Counted from the first letter of the stretch, positions 26,483 to 33,760 are shown. The stretch: DNA of 33,760 nucleotides from Bifidobacterium jacchi (GCF_009078285.1 NZ_RQSP01000004.1:87650-121409), one strand, 5' to 3'. Notes: generated by a model not told the origin, from the letters alone. Translations and numbers: made by a program.

Positions 26483-26609
26483 CGTATCCGGCATCCGGCA
26501 TGTGGCAGCTTGCTTGGTCGGTCACTGTACGGGGCCACTTGCTCGGTCACGCGGCGCAAGCTCGGTCATGCGGCGTTCGTCCGAGTCGTCTCGTTTCACC
26601 CCTGAACGC

Positions 26610-26615
26610 TACGAT
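26610..26615 (+). promoter_or_regulatory. Candidate -10 element of a leaderless murB promoter
   Basis: TACGAT ends 7 bases before the murB ATG, so transcription should begin at or beside the start codon. No Shine-Dalgarno sequence is present. The -35 region is unconvincing. Confidence 0.45.
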
Positions 26616-26622
26616 AGAGCGC

Positions 26623-28032
26623 ATGACTTCTTTTGCGGATATCACCACCATTGGCGTAGGCGGGCATATCGCCCGATTCGTGGAGCCGACCACGCGAGTC
26701 GGCGTCATCGAGGCGGTGGAGGACGCCGATTCGCGCGGCTTGCCGCTGCTGGTCATCGGCGGCGGATCGAACATGCTCATCAGCGACGAGCCATTCAACG
26801 GCGTGGTGGTGCGCGACGCCCGCCGCGCGATCACCGTGCCGGACGAAGCGGCTCCGGTCGAGGGTGACGATCGCACGGTCCATGTCACCGCCGAAGCCGG
26901 CGTCAACTGGGATGATTTCGTCATCTTCACGCTGGGAATCGGGCTGGAGGGCGTCGAGGCGCTGTCCGGCATACCGGGCACCGTCGGCGCGTCGGTCGTG
27001 CAGAACATCGGCGCGTACGGGCAGGAGGTCGCCACGGCAGTCGAATCGGTGGAGGTGTGGGATCGTCTCGCCAAGCAGACGCGCGAGTTCGCCGCATCCG
27101 ACATGGGATTCGCCTACCGCACCAGTATGCTCAAAGCCGGCATGTATGCAGCCAACGCAGCCAACGAATCCAACGCAACCAACGAAATCAACACAATCAG
27201 CGAAGCCGAAGAGGCGGCGGCAACCAAGACAGCCGCCGCCCGCCCGCCGCGATTCTTCCCCACGCCACGCTATGTGGTGCTGTCCGTCACCTTCGCCCTG
27301 CGGCACAGCGCATACGGCACGGTGGGCCATGCCCAGCTTGCGAAGGCCCTCGGCGTGCAGGTGGGCGAGCGCATGGATACGCACGCCATCCGCGACAGCG
27401 TGCTCGCCGTTCGTCTCGCCAAGGACATGCTTGAGGACCCCACGCGATACGCCATCCCGGCTATGGCGGGCACCAAACGGCAGGCAAACATCGAAACCGA
27501 GCTCAAGCGTCTTGCCGCCGATCATGCCGCGGATCGCGCCGCCAGCCACGCCGCCAGCCACACCGCCGACCGCACTGCTGGCAGCACGGCCGCCGCGGCC
27601 GCTGACAGCACGGTCGGCACCGCGGCCGTCAGCGCGGCAGCCGTCAACTCCGCCGCCGGCCTTCCGCAACCTGACTTCGACCGCCACAGCTGCGGCAGCT
27701 TTTTCGTCAACCCGATCCTGACCGCGCAGCAGGCGGCGACGCTGCCCGCCGACGCGCCACGATACGCGGCGACGCTGCCCGATGGCACGCCAGGCGTCAA
27801 GACCTCGGCGGCATGGCTCATCGACCACGCCGGCTTCCACAAGGGGTATCCGAACACGGCGGATGCGGCGGCCTCGCTGTCCACGCGCCACACGCTCGCC
27901 CTGACCAACCGAGGCAATGCGACGGCGGCGGACATCGCCAGGCTTGCCGCGACCATTCGCGACGGCGTTGAGGCGGCATACGGCATCCGCCTGGTCCCCG
28001 AACCGATCGTCGTCGGCTTCGATCTGCGCTAG
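26623..28032 (+). CDS. murB: UDP-N-acetylenolpyruvoylglucosamine reductase with two Ala-rich inserts
   Basis: MurB reduces UDP-GlcNAc-enolpyruvate to UDP-MurNAc with NADPH and FAD, the second committed step of peptidoglycan synthesis. The FAD part has TTIGVGGHIARFVEPTT and VIGGGSNMLISDE (~44-56), then GIGLEGVEALSGIPGTVGAS. YRTSMLK (Y165-R166) marks type I MurB. The catalytic Ser is S359 in CGSFFVNP and the acid is E460 in PEPIVVGFD. The 469 residues exceed the usual ~340-380 because of two inserts, 174-208 (repeats of AAN, NAT, NEI) and ~299-352 (repeats of ASHA, ADR, Ala runs), placed before conserved strands and likely surface loops. ATG 26623 is chosen over longer readings since family homology starts here and a leaderless -10 precedes it. 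Confidence 0.93.
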   Translation: MTSFADITTIGVGGHIARFVEPTTRVGVIEAVEDADSRGLPLLVIGGGSNMLISDEPFNGVVVRDARRAITVPDEAAPVEGDDRTVHVTAEAGVNWDDFVIFTLGIGLEGVEALSGIPGTVGASVVQNIGAYGQEVATAVESVEVWDRLAKQTREFAASDMGFAYRTSMLKAGMYAANAANESNATNEINTISEAEEAAATKTAAARPPRFFPTPRYVVLSVTFALRHSAYGTVGHAQLAKALGVQVGERMDTHAIRDSVLAVRLAKDMLEDPTRYAIPAMAGTKRQANIETELKRLAADHAADRAASHAASHTADRTAGSTAAAAADSTVGTAAVSAAAVNSAAGLPQPDFDRHSCGSFFVNPILTAQQAATLPADAPRYAATLPDGTPGVKTSAAWLIDHAGFHKGYPNTADAAASLSTRHTLALTNRGNATAADIARLAATIRDGVEAAYGIRLVPEPIVVGFDLR

Positions 28033-28061
28033 CTCGCGTCCGCTGCGCTAGCTCGCGTCCG
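28024..28061 (+). repeat. Perfect 19-bp tandem duplication over the murB stop codon
   Basis: CTGCGCTAGCTCGCGTCCG occurs at 28024-28042 and again at 28043-28061. The TAG stop (28030-28032) lies in the first copy, so the duplication does not change the protein. Confidence 0.9.
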
Positions 28062-28198
28062 CCTGCGCCAGCCGCGCCAACCGTCCCCACCGCAACCCCC
28101 TCCTCTTGCGCAGCCCGCCATCATCACCTATGCTCGATACCTGTTCACACGCCGCCCTTTGCCACGCAAAGCGCCCGACCATGCAGGGAAAGACACCA

Positions 28199-29716
28199 AT
28201 GTCGATGCACATCTTCCGCACGAAATCCGTCGAACAGACGCTTGCCGAAACCGGCGAGGAGGGGCGCTCGCTCAAACGCACGCTCACCTGGTGGGATCTG
28301 GCGATCATGGGCGTGGCGGTCGCCGTCGGCGCGGGCATCTTCTCGGTCGGCGCGCAGGCGGTCGCGTTCCACGCCGGCCCTGCCGCGATTCTGAGCTTCC
28401 TGATCGCCGGCGTGGTGTGCGGCGCGGCGGTCATGTGCTATGCCGAATTCGCGTCGATGATCCCGGTCGCCGGCTCCGCCTACACGTTCACCTACACCAC
28501 GGTCGGCGAGATCATGGCCTGGGTGATCGGCTGGGATCTGATTCTGGAGATGCTGATGGCCGGCTCGGTGATCAGCAAATACTGGGGCATCTATCTCAAC
28601 GACTTCCTAAGGCTCATGGGGTCGAGCGCGAACACGAACCTCACGTTCGGCGCATTCCACATCGATATCGCGCCGCTGGTGATCGTCGCGTTCTTCACGG
28701 TGCTGCTCGTGTTCGGCACGCGCATCGGCGCCCGCGTGGACGGCGTGATGACCGTGTTCAAGATCGCGATCGTGCTGTTCGTGGTCGTCGTCGGCTTCTT
28801 CTACGTCAAGGCGGCGAATTTCACGCCGTTCATTCCTCCGAGCGAACCGGCTTCCGCGCTGTCCGGCTCGTCGCCCGCGCCGACCGGTCTGCTCCAGCCG
28901 CTGTGGCAGTTCGCCACCGGCATGACGCCCAGCGTGTACGGCGTGCCGGGGATTCTGTCCGGCGCGGCGCTCGTGTTCTTCGCGTTCATCGGCTTCGACG
29001 TGGTCGCCACCGCATCCGAGGAGACGATCAACCCCAAGCGCAACGTGCCGTTGGGCATCGGCGTCGGCATGGCGCTCATCATCGTGATGTACATGCTGGT
29101 CGCGATCGTCACGACCGGCATGGTGTCGTATCACGAGCTCGCCGCGCAGCCGAACCCGTCGCTGTCCACCGCATTCGAGCTGGTCGGGGCCGACTGGGCG
29201 GCGAAGATCATCAGCTTCGGCATCGTGCTTGGTCTTGCGACGGTGGTCATGGTGCTGCTGCTGGGATTGACGCGCGTGGTGTTCGCGATCAGCCGCGACG
29301 GACTTCTTCCGCGCGGTCTGTCGAAGACCGGTCGGCATGGCACGCCCGCGAAGCTGCAGATCACGGTCGGCGTGGTGGTGGCGCTGGTCGCCGCGCTGCT
29401 TGATGTGGGCGTGCTGAGCGACATGGTGAACATCGGCACGCTGTCGGCGTTCACGCTGGTGGCGATTTCGGTGCCGATCATGCGTCGTCGCCGCCCCGAT
29501 CTGCCGCGCTCGTTCCGCATTCCCGGCAATCCGTGGGTGCCGCTGCTGATCGCCGCGGCGAATCTGTGGCTGATGATCAATCTGTCGGTGCTGACGTGGA
29601 TTCGGTTCCTCGCATGGCTCGCCGTCGGCTTCATCGTGTATTTCGCATACGGATACCGCCATTCGCGGCTCGGCGCCGGCGAACTCGGTACCGGCGAACT
29701 CGATCTCGGCGATTGA
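28199..29716 (+). CDS. APC-superfamily amino acid permease (cationic amino acid transporter type)
   Basis: The 505-residue integral membrane protein has the CAT-type N terminus: a cytoplasmic leader ([20 protein letters not shown]), then [20 protein letters not shown], which is the conserved TM1 substrate motif, and [40 protein letters not shown] is the conserved TM6-7 region. About twelve membrane segments are visible to [10 protein letters not shown], followed by a short acidic tail. It likely takes up amino acids by proton symport; the substrate cannot be told from sequence. ATG 28199 is chosen because AGGGAAAG lies 7-8 bases upstream; ATG 28181 is an alternative. The gene stands alone, between murB and the ferredoxin gene. 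Confidence 0.9.
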   Translation: MSMHIFRTKSVEQTLAETGEEGRSLKRTLTWWDLAIMGVAVAVGAGIFSVGAQAVAFHAGPAAILSFLIAGVVCGAAVMCYAEFASMIPVAGSAYTFTYTTVGEIMAWVIGWDLILEMLMAGSVISKYWGIYLNDFLRLMGSSANTNLTFGAFHIDIAPLVIVAFFTVLLVFGTRIGARVDGVMTVFKIAIVLFVVVVGFFYVKAANFTPFIPPSEPASALSGSSPAPTGLLQPLWQFATGMTPSVYGVPGILSGAALVFFAFIGFDVVATASEETINPKRNVPLGIGVGMALIIVMYMLVAIVTTGMVSYHELAAQPNPSLSTAFELVGADWAAKIISFGIVLGLATVVMVLLLGLTRVVFAISRDGLLPRGLSKTGRHGTPAKLQITVGVVVALVAALLDVGVLSDMVNIGTLSAFTLVAISVPIMRRRRPDLPRSFRIPGNPWVPLLIAAANLWLMINLSVLTWIRFLAWLAVGFIVYFAYGYRHSRLGAGELGTGELDLGD

Positions 29717-29786
29717 GCGGCGGCCGACGATATGCGTCCCCAAGGGGGCGTACTCTTGGTATCCAGTTGAAACCGAAGGAGAAGCC

Positions 29787-30107
29787 ATGCCATACGTCGT
29801 CGCCCAGCCCTGCGTGGATGTCAAGGACAAGGCCTGCGTGGACGAGTGCCCCGTCGACTGCATCTACGAGGGTTCCCGTTCGCTGTACATCAACCCCAAC
29901 GAATGCGTCGATTGCGGCGCCTGCGAGCCGGTGTGCCCCACCGAGGCCATCTTCTACGAGGATGATCTTCCCGAGGAGTGGGCCTGGTACAAGGACGCCG
30001 CGGTGAACTTCTTCGCCGAGGTCGGCGATTTCGGCGGCGCATCGGCGCATGGCCCGATCGGCAAGGACCCTGAGCAGGTGGCCGCGCTGCCGCCGCAGAA
30101 CCAGTGA
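29787..30107 (+). CDS. fdxA: 7Fe ferredoxin (3Fe-4S/4Fe-4S)
   Basis: The 106-residue electron carrier has cysteines at 9, 17, 21 and 25 ([17 protein letters not shown]) and 40, 43, 46 and 50 ([12 protein letters not shown]), the pattern of FdxA-type seven-iron ferredoxins. GAAGGAG lies before the ATG. The conserved tail [20 protein letters not shown] is characteristic of the actinobacterial form. It is followed by a DapC-like aminotransferase, the same order as fdxC and Rv1178 in mycobacteria. The 287-base gap to that gene, which contains an 11-bp tandem duplication (30173-30183, 30184-30194), suggests separate promoters here. Confidence 0.95.
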   Translation: MPYVVAQPCVDVKDKACVDECPVDCIYEGSRSLYINPNECVDCGACEPVCPTEAIFYEDDLPEEWAWYKDAAVNFFAEVGDFGGASAHGPIGKDPEQVAALPPQNQ

Positions 30108-30394
30108 GCGTCGCTGTTCGCGCGGCTTCGCATGGCATTGTCGCGAATGCCGCGACGGTGTTCGGCGATGCTGCTGTGACACTGCTGTGACACTGGCTCG
30201 CAGACGGTGGTGTTGCGACAGTGGTGTTGTGATGGTCGTCGCTCGCAGCGGCGGCCATTTTGCTATCGTCCGTTGTCACCATGCCAGCTCTGGCCACCGA
30301 TGGATGCCAGTCTCTTGTCATGGATGCCGGCCGCCATGCGTCTGGCTGTCTGGCTATCACACCCGCCGCGTCTGGCGCAAGTAAGGAGTCATTG

Positions 30395-31609
30395 ATGGGA
30401 TTCCATGAGTTTTCGTCGCCGTACGATTGGTCGCGTATCGCCGACTATAAGAAGGTCGCACGTCAGGCCGCAGGCGGCATGATCGACCTGTCGGTCGGAT
30501 CCCCGGTCGATCCCGTGCCCGATTCGGTGCGCGACGCGCTTGCCGCGGCTTCGGATGCGCCCAATGCGCACGGCTACCCGGTCACTGTGGGCACCGGCGA
30601 TCTGCGCGATGCGATTCACGAATGGTTCCTGCGCCTGCGTGGCGTGGATCTCAAGGCGGTCAACGCCGGCGTGGTGCCCACCGTCGGTTCCAAGGAGGCG
30701 GTGGCGCTGATGGCATCGCTGCTGCGGTTGGGGCCGGGCGATGTGGTCGTCCAGCCGCAGGTGTCGTATCCGACGTATGAGATCGGCACGCAGCTTGCCG
30801 GCGCTCGTGTGCTCAAGGTCGCCGATGTCGCCGATGTCGACTCGTGGCGGCATGTGCCGGGAGTCAAGGCGGTGTGGGTGAATTCGCCGTGCAATCCGTC
30901 CGGCGAGGTGCTGTCGGCCGACTGGCTGGCGGGCATCGTCGCCGCGGCCCGCTCGATCGGTGCGGTGGTGCTGTCCGACGAATGCTATGCGCTGATGGAT
31001 TGGCGTGGCTCGATCGGCGCGAACGCTACGTCGGTGAATGCCGCCTCGGTGAATGCCGCGGTGAACGCTGCCGACGGATCGGGTTCATTCACGCTGTCCG
31101 CCGCCGCATGCGCGTTGAATCCGCAGGTGTGCGAGGGGAGCGCGGATGGCGTGCTCGTGCTGTATTCGCTGTCCAAGCAGAGTAACATGGCCGGATATCG
31201 CACCGCGCTGATCGCCGGCGATCATCGCCTTGTGTCGGAGATGGCCGCCTATCGCAAGCAGATCGGCCAGATCATTGCCGGTCCGGTGCAGGCGGCGATG
31301 GCGGCCGGACTACGTGACGTGGCCGCCGTGCATGTGCAGCGGGAACGGTACCGGGCACGACTGGAATCGTTGGTCGCCGGGCTTTCGGCTGCCGGCTATG
31401 AGGCGCGGATGCCGCAGGGCGCGCTCTATGTGTGGGTCAGGGCCCGTAGCGGCGACTGTTGGTCGGATATGGCGGATCTTGCGCGGATCGGCATCATCGC
31501 CAGCCCCGGCGAGTTCTACGGTGATTCTGCATACCTGCGCTTCTCGTCCACCGCCTCGGACGCCGACATCGCGGATGCCGTCGCACGCCTGCGCGCGCAT
31601 CGAGCCTGA
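30395..31609 (+). CDS. dapC: Succinyldiaminopimelate aminotransferase, DapC-like
   Basis: The 404-residue fold-type I aminotransferase is PLP-dependent. Lys261 in YSLSKQSNMAGYR is the Schiff-base lysine. NSPCNPSGEVLSADWL and VVLSDECYALMDW carry the conserved Asn and Asp/Tyr, and FSSTASD the carboxylate-binding region. SPYDWSRIADYKKVARQAAG and IDLSVGSPVDPVPDSV at the N terminus are typical of actinobacterial DapC in the lysine/diaminopimelate pathway. AAGGAG precedes ATG 30395; upstream in-frame codons do not look coding. An Ala/Asn insert (repeats of SVNAA, ~210-232) sits in a loop after the PLP-binding Asp. Position after the ferredoxin gene agrees with the assignment, but substrate specificity among related aminotransferases is inferred. 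Confidence 0.85.
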   Translation: MGFHEFSSPYDWSRIADYKKVARQAAGGMIDLSVGSPVDPVPDSVRDALAAASDAPNAHGYPVTVGTGDLRDAIHEWFLRLRGVDLKAVNAGVVPTVGSKEAVALMASLLRLGPGDVVVQPQVSYPTYEIGTQLAGARVLKVADVADVDSWRHVPGVKAVWVNSPCNPSGEVLSADWLAGIVAAARSIGAVVLSDECYALMDWRGSIGANATSVNAASVNAAVNAADGSGSFTLSAAACALNPQVCEGSADGVLVLYSLSKQSNMAGYRTALIAGDHRLVSEMAAYRKQIGQIIAGPVQAAMAAGLRDVAAVHVQRERYRARLESLVAGLSAAGYEARMPQGALYVWVRARSGDCWSDMADLARIGIIASPGEFYGDSAYLRFSSTASDADIADAVARLRAHRA

Positions 31610-31745
31610 TTCATCGAGGCTGATTGCAGGCTGTAAGATTTGACTGAGCTTCCTTGTCGGTTTCGTTGCTGGCTCTTCGCCGCATGGGCCGATATCGTTC
31701 AGACAGGTGCAAGACGGCCCAGTGGCAGACGACCAATCAGACGAC

Positions 31746-31800
31746 CAATCAACGGCCAATCAACGGCCAATCAACGGCCAATCAACGGCCAATCAACGGC
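31746..31800 (+). repeat. 11-bp tandem repeat, five perfect copies
   Basis: CAATCAACGGC is repeated exactly five times, with partial copies before (ACCAATCAGACG) and after (CAATC). Nothing coding is supported at this position. The period of 11 is near one DNA helical turn. Confidence 0.95.
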
Positions 31801-31805
31801 CAATC

Positions 31806-31848
31806 TGTCACGCGACGCAAAAAACGGCGTTTTCGTCGTCGCGTGACA
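31806..31848. repeat. 43-bp inverted-repeat element, copy 1
   Basis: GTCACGCGACG (31807-31817) and CGTCGCGTGAC (31837-31847) are perfect reverse complements around an A-rich then T-rich centre. A diverged copy of the same length lies 168 bases downstream. Confidence 0.75.
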
Positions 31849-31934
31849 AGCCGCAACGGACTGTGACACTCCATCATCATGCCACATCATCACAAAACGG
31901 CGGAATTCCAATGATTTCTGACCGCACTGAGGTG

Positions 31935-31963
31935 GACACAATGGTGTCCCACCCCATTGTGTC
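31935..31963. repeat. 10-bp inverted repeat
   Basis: GACACAATGG (31935-31944) and CCATTGTGTC (31954-31963) form a perfect 10-bp stem with a 9-base loop. It lies between the two 43-bp elements. No T tract follows. Confidence 0.6.
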
Positions 31964-31973
31964 TGGGCCCAAT

Positions 31974-32016
31974 TGTCACGAGATGCAAAAACCAAACAAA
32001 ATGCTGTCGCGTGACA
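31974..32016. repeat. 43-bp inverted-repeat element, copy 2
   Basis: It begins TGTCACGAGATGCAAAAA and ends TGTCGCGTGACA, matching copy 1 at both ends and with identical total length; the left arm has changes that weaken the stem. The conserved parts are TGTCACG near one end and GTCGCGTGACA at the other. Confidence 0.65.
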
Positions 32017-32126
32017 AAATGATCCGTCAGTCTCTGCCGGTTTCCTCTCGCAGTCTCCTCGTCACTCCTCGTCAGGCGGTCAATTATCGGCAAAACCGGC
32101 CGCCCGGCTCCATTCCCTTGAAATCA

Positions 32127-32645
32127 TCGTGTGCATGGAGTGTACCCACACACGGCCGGAGCGCACGCACGCCACACCTTGCAGTCATCGTGTGCATGGC
32201 ACGTACGCCGACTCCATTTTTTCGTCGGTGCCCCGCTTGCTGAAACCATCGTGTGCATGGAGCGTACATGACGGGGGTGCGACGGGCCTTCTCGGCTGTG
32301 TCGGGCTGGCGGCGGTCGTGTGCATGGAGCGTACATAAGGGGCTGACGGTCGTGTGCATGGGATGTGCGTCTGCGCGGTCGTGTGCATACAACGTACACG
32401 ACGGGGGTGCGACGAGCCCTCTCGGCCGCGTCGGGGTGTCGGTCGTGTGCACGGAGCGTACATAAGAGGCTGCTGATCGTGTGCATGGAACGTACATCTG
32501 CGCGGTCGTGTGCATACGACGTACATGAAACGCGCTTTTCATGCCTCTACACATCCGTTGCATGCACACGATCCCCGCACGATATACGTGGGATGCACAC
32601 GATGCCCATGCGACAGTCCACGTGGCATACGTCCCATGCACACGA
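32127..32645. repeat. Cluster of twelve 19-bp motifs (nine forward, three inverted)
   Basis: Consensus TCGTGTGCATGGARCGTAC. Forward copies start at 32127, 32188, 32249, 32316, 32350, 32379, 32443, 32477 and 32506. Inverted copies end at 32571, 32602 and 32645. TCGTGTGCA is unchanged in all twelve; the next base and the CGTAC half vary slightly, and the 32553-32571 copy is weakest in that half. Spacing is irregular (29 to 67 bases between forward starts). Copies 4-6 and 7-9 lie at a constant 127-base offset, showing a tandem duplication. Frames across it are only repeats of the motif (CTRPRR, HAHD, VCMERT) with no protein-like composition, so I treat it as non-coding. Confidence 0.9.
32268..32524 (+). 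repeat. Tandem duplication of a ~127-bp unit inside the motif cluster
   Basis: 32268-32397 and 32398-32524 share order and sequence: CGACGGGGGTGCGACG, a CTCTCGGC-type stretch, then three 19-bp motifs with matching linkers (CATAAG, then CTGCGCGG). The second copy is 3 bases shorter and has about a dozen or more substitutions, so the duplication is not recent. Confidence 0.8.
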
Positions 32646-33184
32646 TGGGCGTGAAAGGCACGGTGGGACGCTCTCCAATGCTCGAAAATCGGGAATCGAG
32701 GCCACTACTCCCGAATAATGATCGCTGCCGGTCGCTCAGTGAACACAATTCGGGAGCAATGGGTCAAATACCCGAATAATGCTCACTGGCGCAATCCCCG
32801 TGAACGAAATTTGCACTTCTGCCGTTATCGTGGGTGGTGTTTCGTTGCTAAGCCGTTGAGACGGTGGGGGAAGGACGCTTCCCGGGTAGGATGCTCATCG
32901 ATCAGGAAGAACCATGGAACTTGCGTTCAGTGGCGTCCCTGCTCTCGTGCCCCTTCTCTGACTCCCCTCCCGTACCTCTCTCGCTTGTGCTTCCTCGGCT
33001 TCCTCGGCTTCCTCGTGCTTCGCTTGTGCAACCGGTCCCTTTAGCGCAAGGATTTCTCGGGATTTGCCCTGAGTTCGTAAAATCCTTGCGCCAAGGTAAC
33101 TGCGCTAAGGTAACGTTAGTCGGCGCTTCTCCCTCGTTCTTCTCGGTGCCCCACCATCTCACCAACGAAACAGCGGAAGCCATG
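32646..33184. other. Non-coding stretch with inverted repeats
   Basis: No gene is supported here. It contains CTCCCGAAT (32708-32716) opposite ATTCGGGAG (32748-32756), with CCCGAATAATG repeated directly at 32710 and near 32772. A perfect 12-bp inverted repeat, GCGCAAGGATTT (33044-33055) and AAATCCTTGCGC (33080-33091), has a 24-base loop. AAGGTAAC occurs twice just after it (33093, 33107). A TTCCTCGGC-type pyrimidine-rich repeat lies at 32990-33016. Confidence 0.6.
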
Positions 33185-33216
33185 AAAAAAGGGATTCACG
33201 GCAACCCGTGAATCCC
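33185..33216 (-). terminator. Minus-strand intrinsic terminator of a tRNA gene
   Basis: An 11-bp perfect stem (33191-33201 with 33206-33216) and 4-base loop is followed on the minus strand by six T (33190-33185). It sits 5 bases beyond a tRNA 3' end on the same strand, where a tRNA terminator belongs. Confidence 0.85.
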
Positions 33217-33221
33217 TTGGC

Positions 33222-33244
33222 GGCGGAGACAGAGGGATTCGAAC
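33222..33244 (-). other. tRNA 3' end without its gene: probable attachment-site copy (attR)
   Basis: On the minus strand the sequence runs T-loop (TTCGAAT), CCCTC (3' half of the T stem), TGTCTCC (3' half of an acceptor stem) and a G, which would suit tRNA-Ser. The 5' half of the T stem and the rest of the tRNA are missing: the bases on the other side (GGCG, then AGCTAAGGC reading further upstream) do not pair with CCCTC. This is what the distal junction of an element integrated into a tRNA 3' end looks like. The complete tRNA should lie at the other end of the element. Confidence 0.7.
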
Positions 33245-33298
33245 GCCTTAGCTCTTATGCGTTGAAAACATTGGGGTTTCAGGTTTCGGAGAAAATCG

Positions 33299-33319
33299 TT
33301 ACCACCTTATTTACCACCT
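33299..33319 (-). repeat. Tandem 9-bp repeat next to the attachment site
   Basis: TTACCACCT occurs at 33299-33307 and 33311-33319 (AGGTGGTAA on the minus strand), 12 bases apart and about 55-75 bases inside the element. Spacing and place suit integrase arm-type binding sites; this is inference. Confidence 0.4.
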
Positions 33320-33419
33320 AACACGCCGAAAACCATGCTATCGCACGCGGCAATACGCGTCTTCACTTATCCCCTGTCGCACCGTCCCGCGCTCGCAAGC
33401 AAGCTGCCGGGCCAACCGC

Positions 33420-33632
33420 CTACCCGTGTGCCCGCTCCACCGGTATATTCGGGTACAGGTCTATGAGATAGGCGGCAACCGTCCCGAGGTCGTCCAGCCA
33501 CATGCGCAGCGTGTCCGTCCCGTCCGGGCGCTCGGCGGGGCATAGCGCCCATATCCCCCCGCGTTTTTTCCCCAACGTCGGCACGCCCGCACCGTCACCC
33601 AACCGTGACGCAACCGTGACGCGAAACGTCAC
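33420..33632 (-). CDS. Small hypothetical protein of the integrated element
   Basis: A 70-residue frame from a GTG at 33632 ends in a protein-like stretch (GGIWALCPAERPDGTDTLRM, then WLDDLGTVAAYLIDLYPNIP). The composition is balanced and unlike the repeat-derived frames nearby. No domain is recognised and no good ribosome-binding site is visible, so the start may be an internal GTG or ATG. It would be transcribed toward the attachment site. Confidence 0.4.
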   Translation of the reverse strand: MTFRVTVASRLGDGAGVPTLGKKRGGIWALCPAERPDGTDTLRMWLDDLGTVAAYLIDLYPNIPVERAHG

Positions 33633-33732
33633 GGATTCAGCCCTTGAACGTTACCGTTTCAGCCTTTGAAAGCCCGGAATATCAACGATTCCACCGTTAA
33701 CCGCAACCGTAACGTGACGGGGGGGGGAAACG
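33599..33732. repeat. CAACCGTGACG-type repeats and homopolymer G tract
   Basis: CAACCGTGACG is repeated directly at 33599-33609 and 33610-33620, with relatives CGTCACGG (33628-33635) and GCAACCGTAACGTGACGG near 33703-33720. TTTCAGCC also recurs near 33647-33664. A run of nine or more G follows at 33719-33727. This could be an operator or replication region of the element. Confidence 0.5.
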
Positions 33733-33760
33733 CCGGGGGGATATCGGCACTATGCCCGAG

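Noticed and set aside
31640-32243. Frames over the 11-bp repeat (68, 70 and 178 codons)
   Set aside because: They are made of repeat-coded NGQ/ANQRPI units and have no start signals; the three frames are equally open because of the 11-bp period.
32084-32641. 185-codon minus-strand frame and similar plus-strand frames across the motif cluster
   Set aside because: The translations are just the 19-bp motif read repeatedly (HAHD, CTRP, VCMERT), with Cys/His/Thr excess and no ribosome-binding site.
32127-32645. CRISPR array
   Set aside because: Spacing is irregular, three copies are inverted, linkers are duplicated instead of unique, and no cas genes are in the window.
32914-32961. 16-codon frame (MELAFSGVPALVPLL) behind AGGAAG
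   Set aside because: The ribosome-binding site is acceptable but spacing is short and no regulated gene follows, so a leader peptide cannot be supported.
32864-33211. 115-codon plus-strand frame
   Set aside because: It runs through inverted repeats and the minus-strand terminator, with Pro/Leu repeats from a TTCCTCGGC-type DNA repeat; no homology recognised.

Overview
The window is high-GC actinobacterial DNA, most probably from a Bifidobacterium whose species I cannot name. The pointers are an LPXTG-type surface enzyme with FIVAR domains, an orphan groES behind a CIRCE operator, the rplJ-rplL pair behind an L10 leader, and a tRNA-Tyr/Thr/Met-rpmG-murB cluster. All calls come from reading the sequence; no search was run.

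Layout. 1-5625 is the 3' part of a very large sortase-anchored enzyme (SGNH esterase end, GH123-like domain, LamG, sialidase-like propeller, two FIVAR domains). 5626-7212 holds the L10-L7/L12 operon with its attenuator leader. 7421-13260 is a tight three-gene unit: an FHA protein, a 1281-residue protein that reads as a catalytically degenerate SF1 helicase/nuclease, and a small basic protein whose 3' end runs into a perfect palindrome. 13472-18677 carries a SAF-domain protein, an FmdB zinc ribbon and 5-formyltetrahydrofolate cyclo-ligase on the minus strand, divergent from a RimJ-like acetyltransferase and a membrane protein. This matches the mycobacterial Rv0991c-Rv0996 neighbourhood without galU and moeA. 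18792-19285 is groES. 19563-25876 is a MoxR ATPase followed by a DUF58-transglutaminase fusion. 25911-26482 has three tRNAs and rpmG, followed by murB, an APC permease, a 7Fe ferredoxin and a DapC-type aminotransferase (to 31609).

The last 2.1 kb has almost no convincing coding sequence but much structure. It contains an 11-bp x5 tandem repeat, two diverged 43-bp inverted-repeat elements, and a cluster of twelve copies of a 19-bp motif (nine forward, three inverted) partly made by a ~127-bp tandem duplication. After these come a minus-strand terminator and the 3' end of a tRNA gene without its body, which looks like an attachment-site copy. Sequence right of about 33245 is therefore probably the end of an integrated element continuing past the window.

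Two themes recur. Housekeeping proteins (MurB, cyclo-ligase, DapC, MoxR, the FHA protein) carry Ala/Ser/Asp/Asn-rich inserts or tails, and many intergenic spaces hold short perfect or near-perfect tandem repeats. The strongest candidates for something undescribed are the FHA/pseudo-helicase unit and the 19-bp motif cluster.
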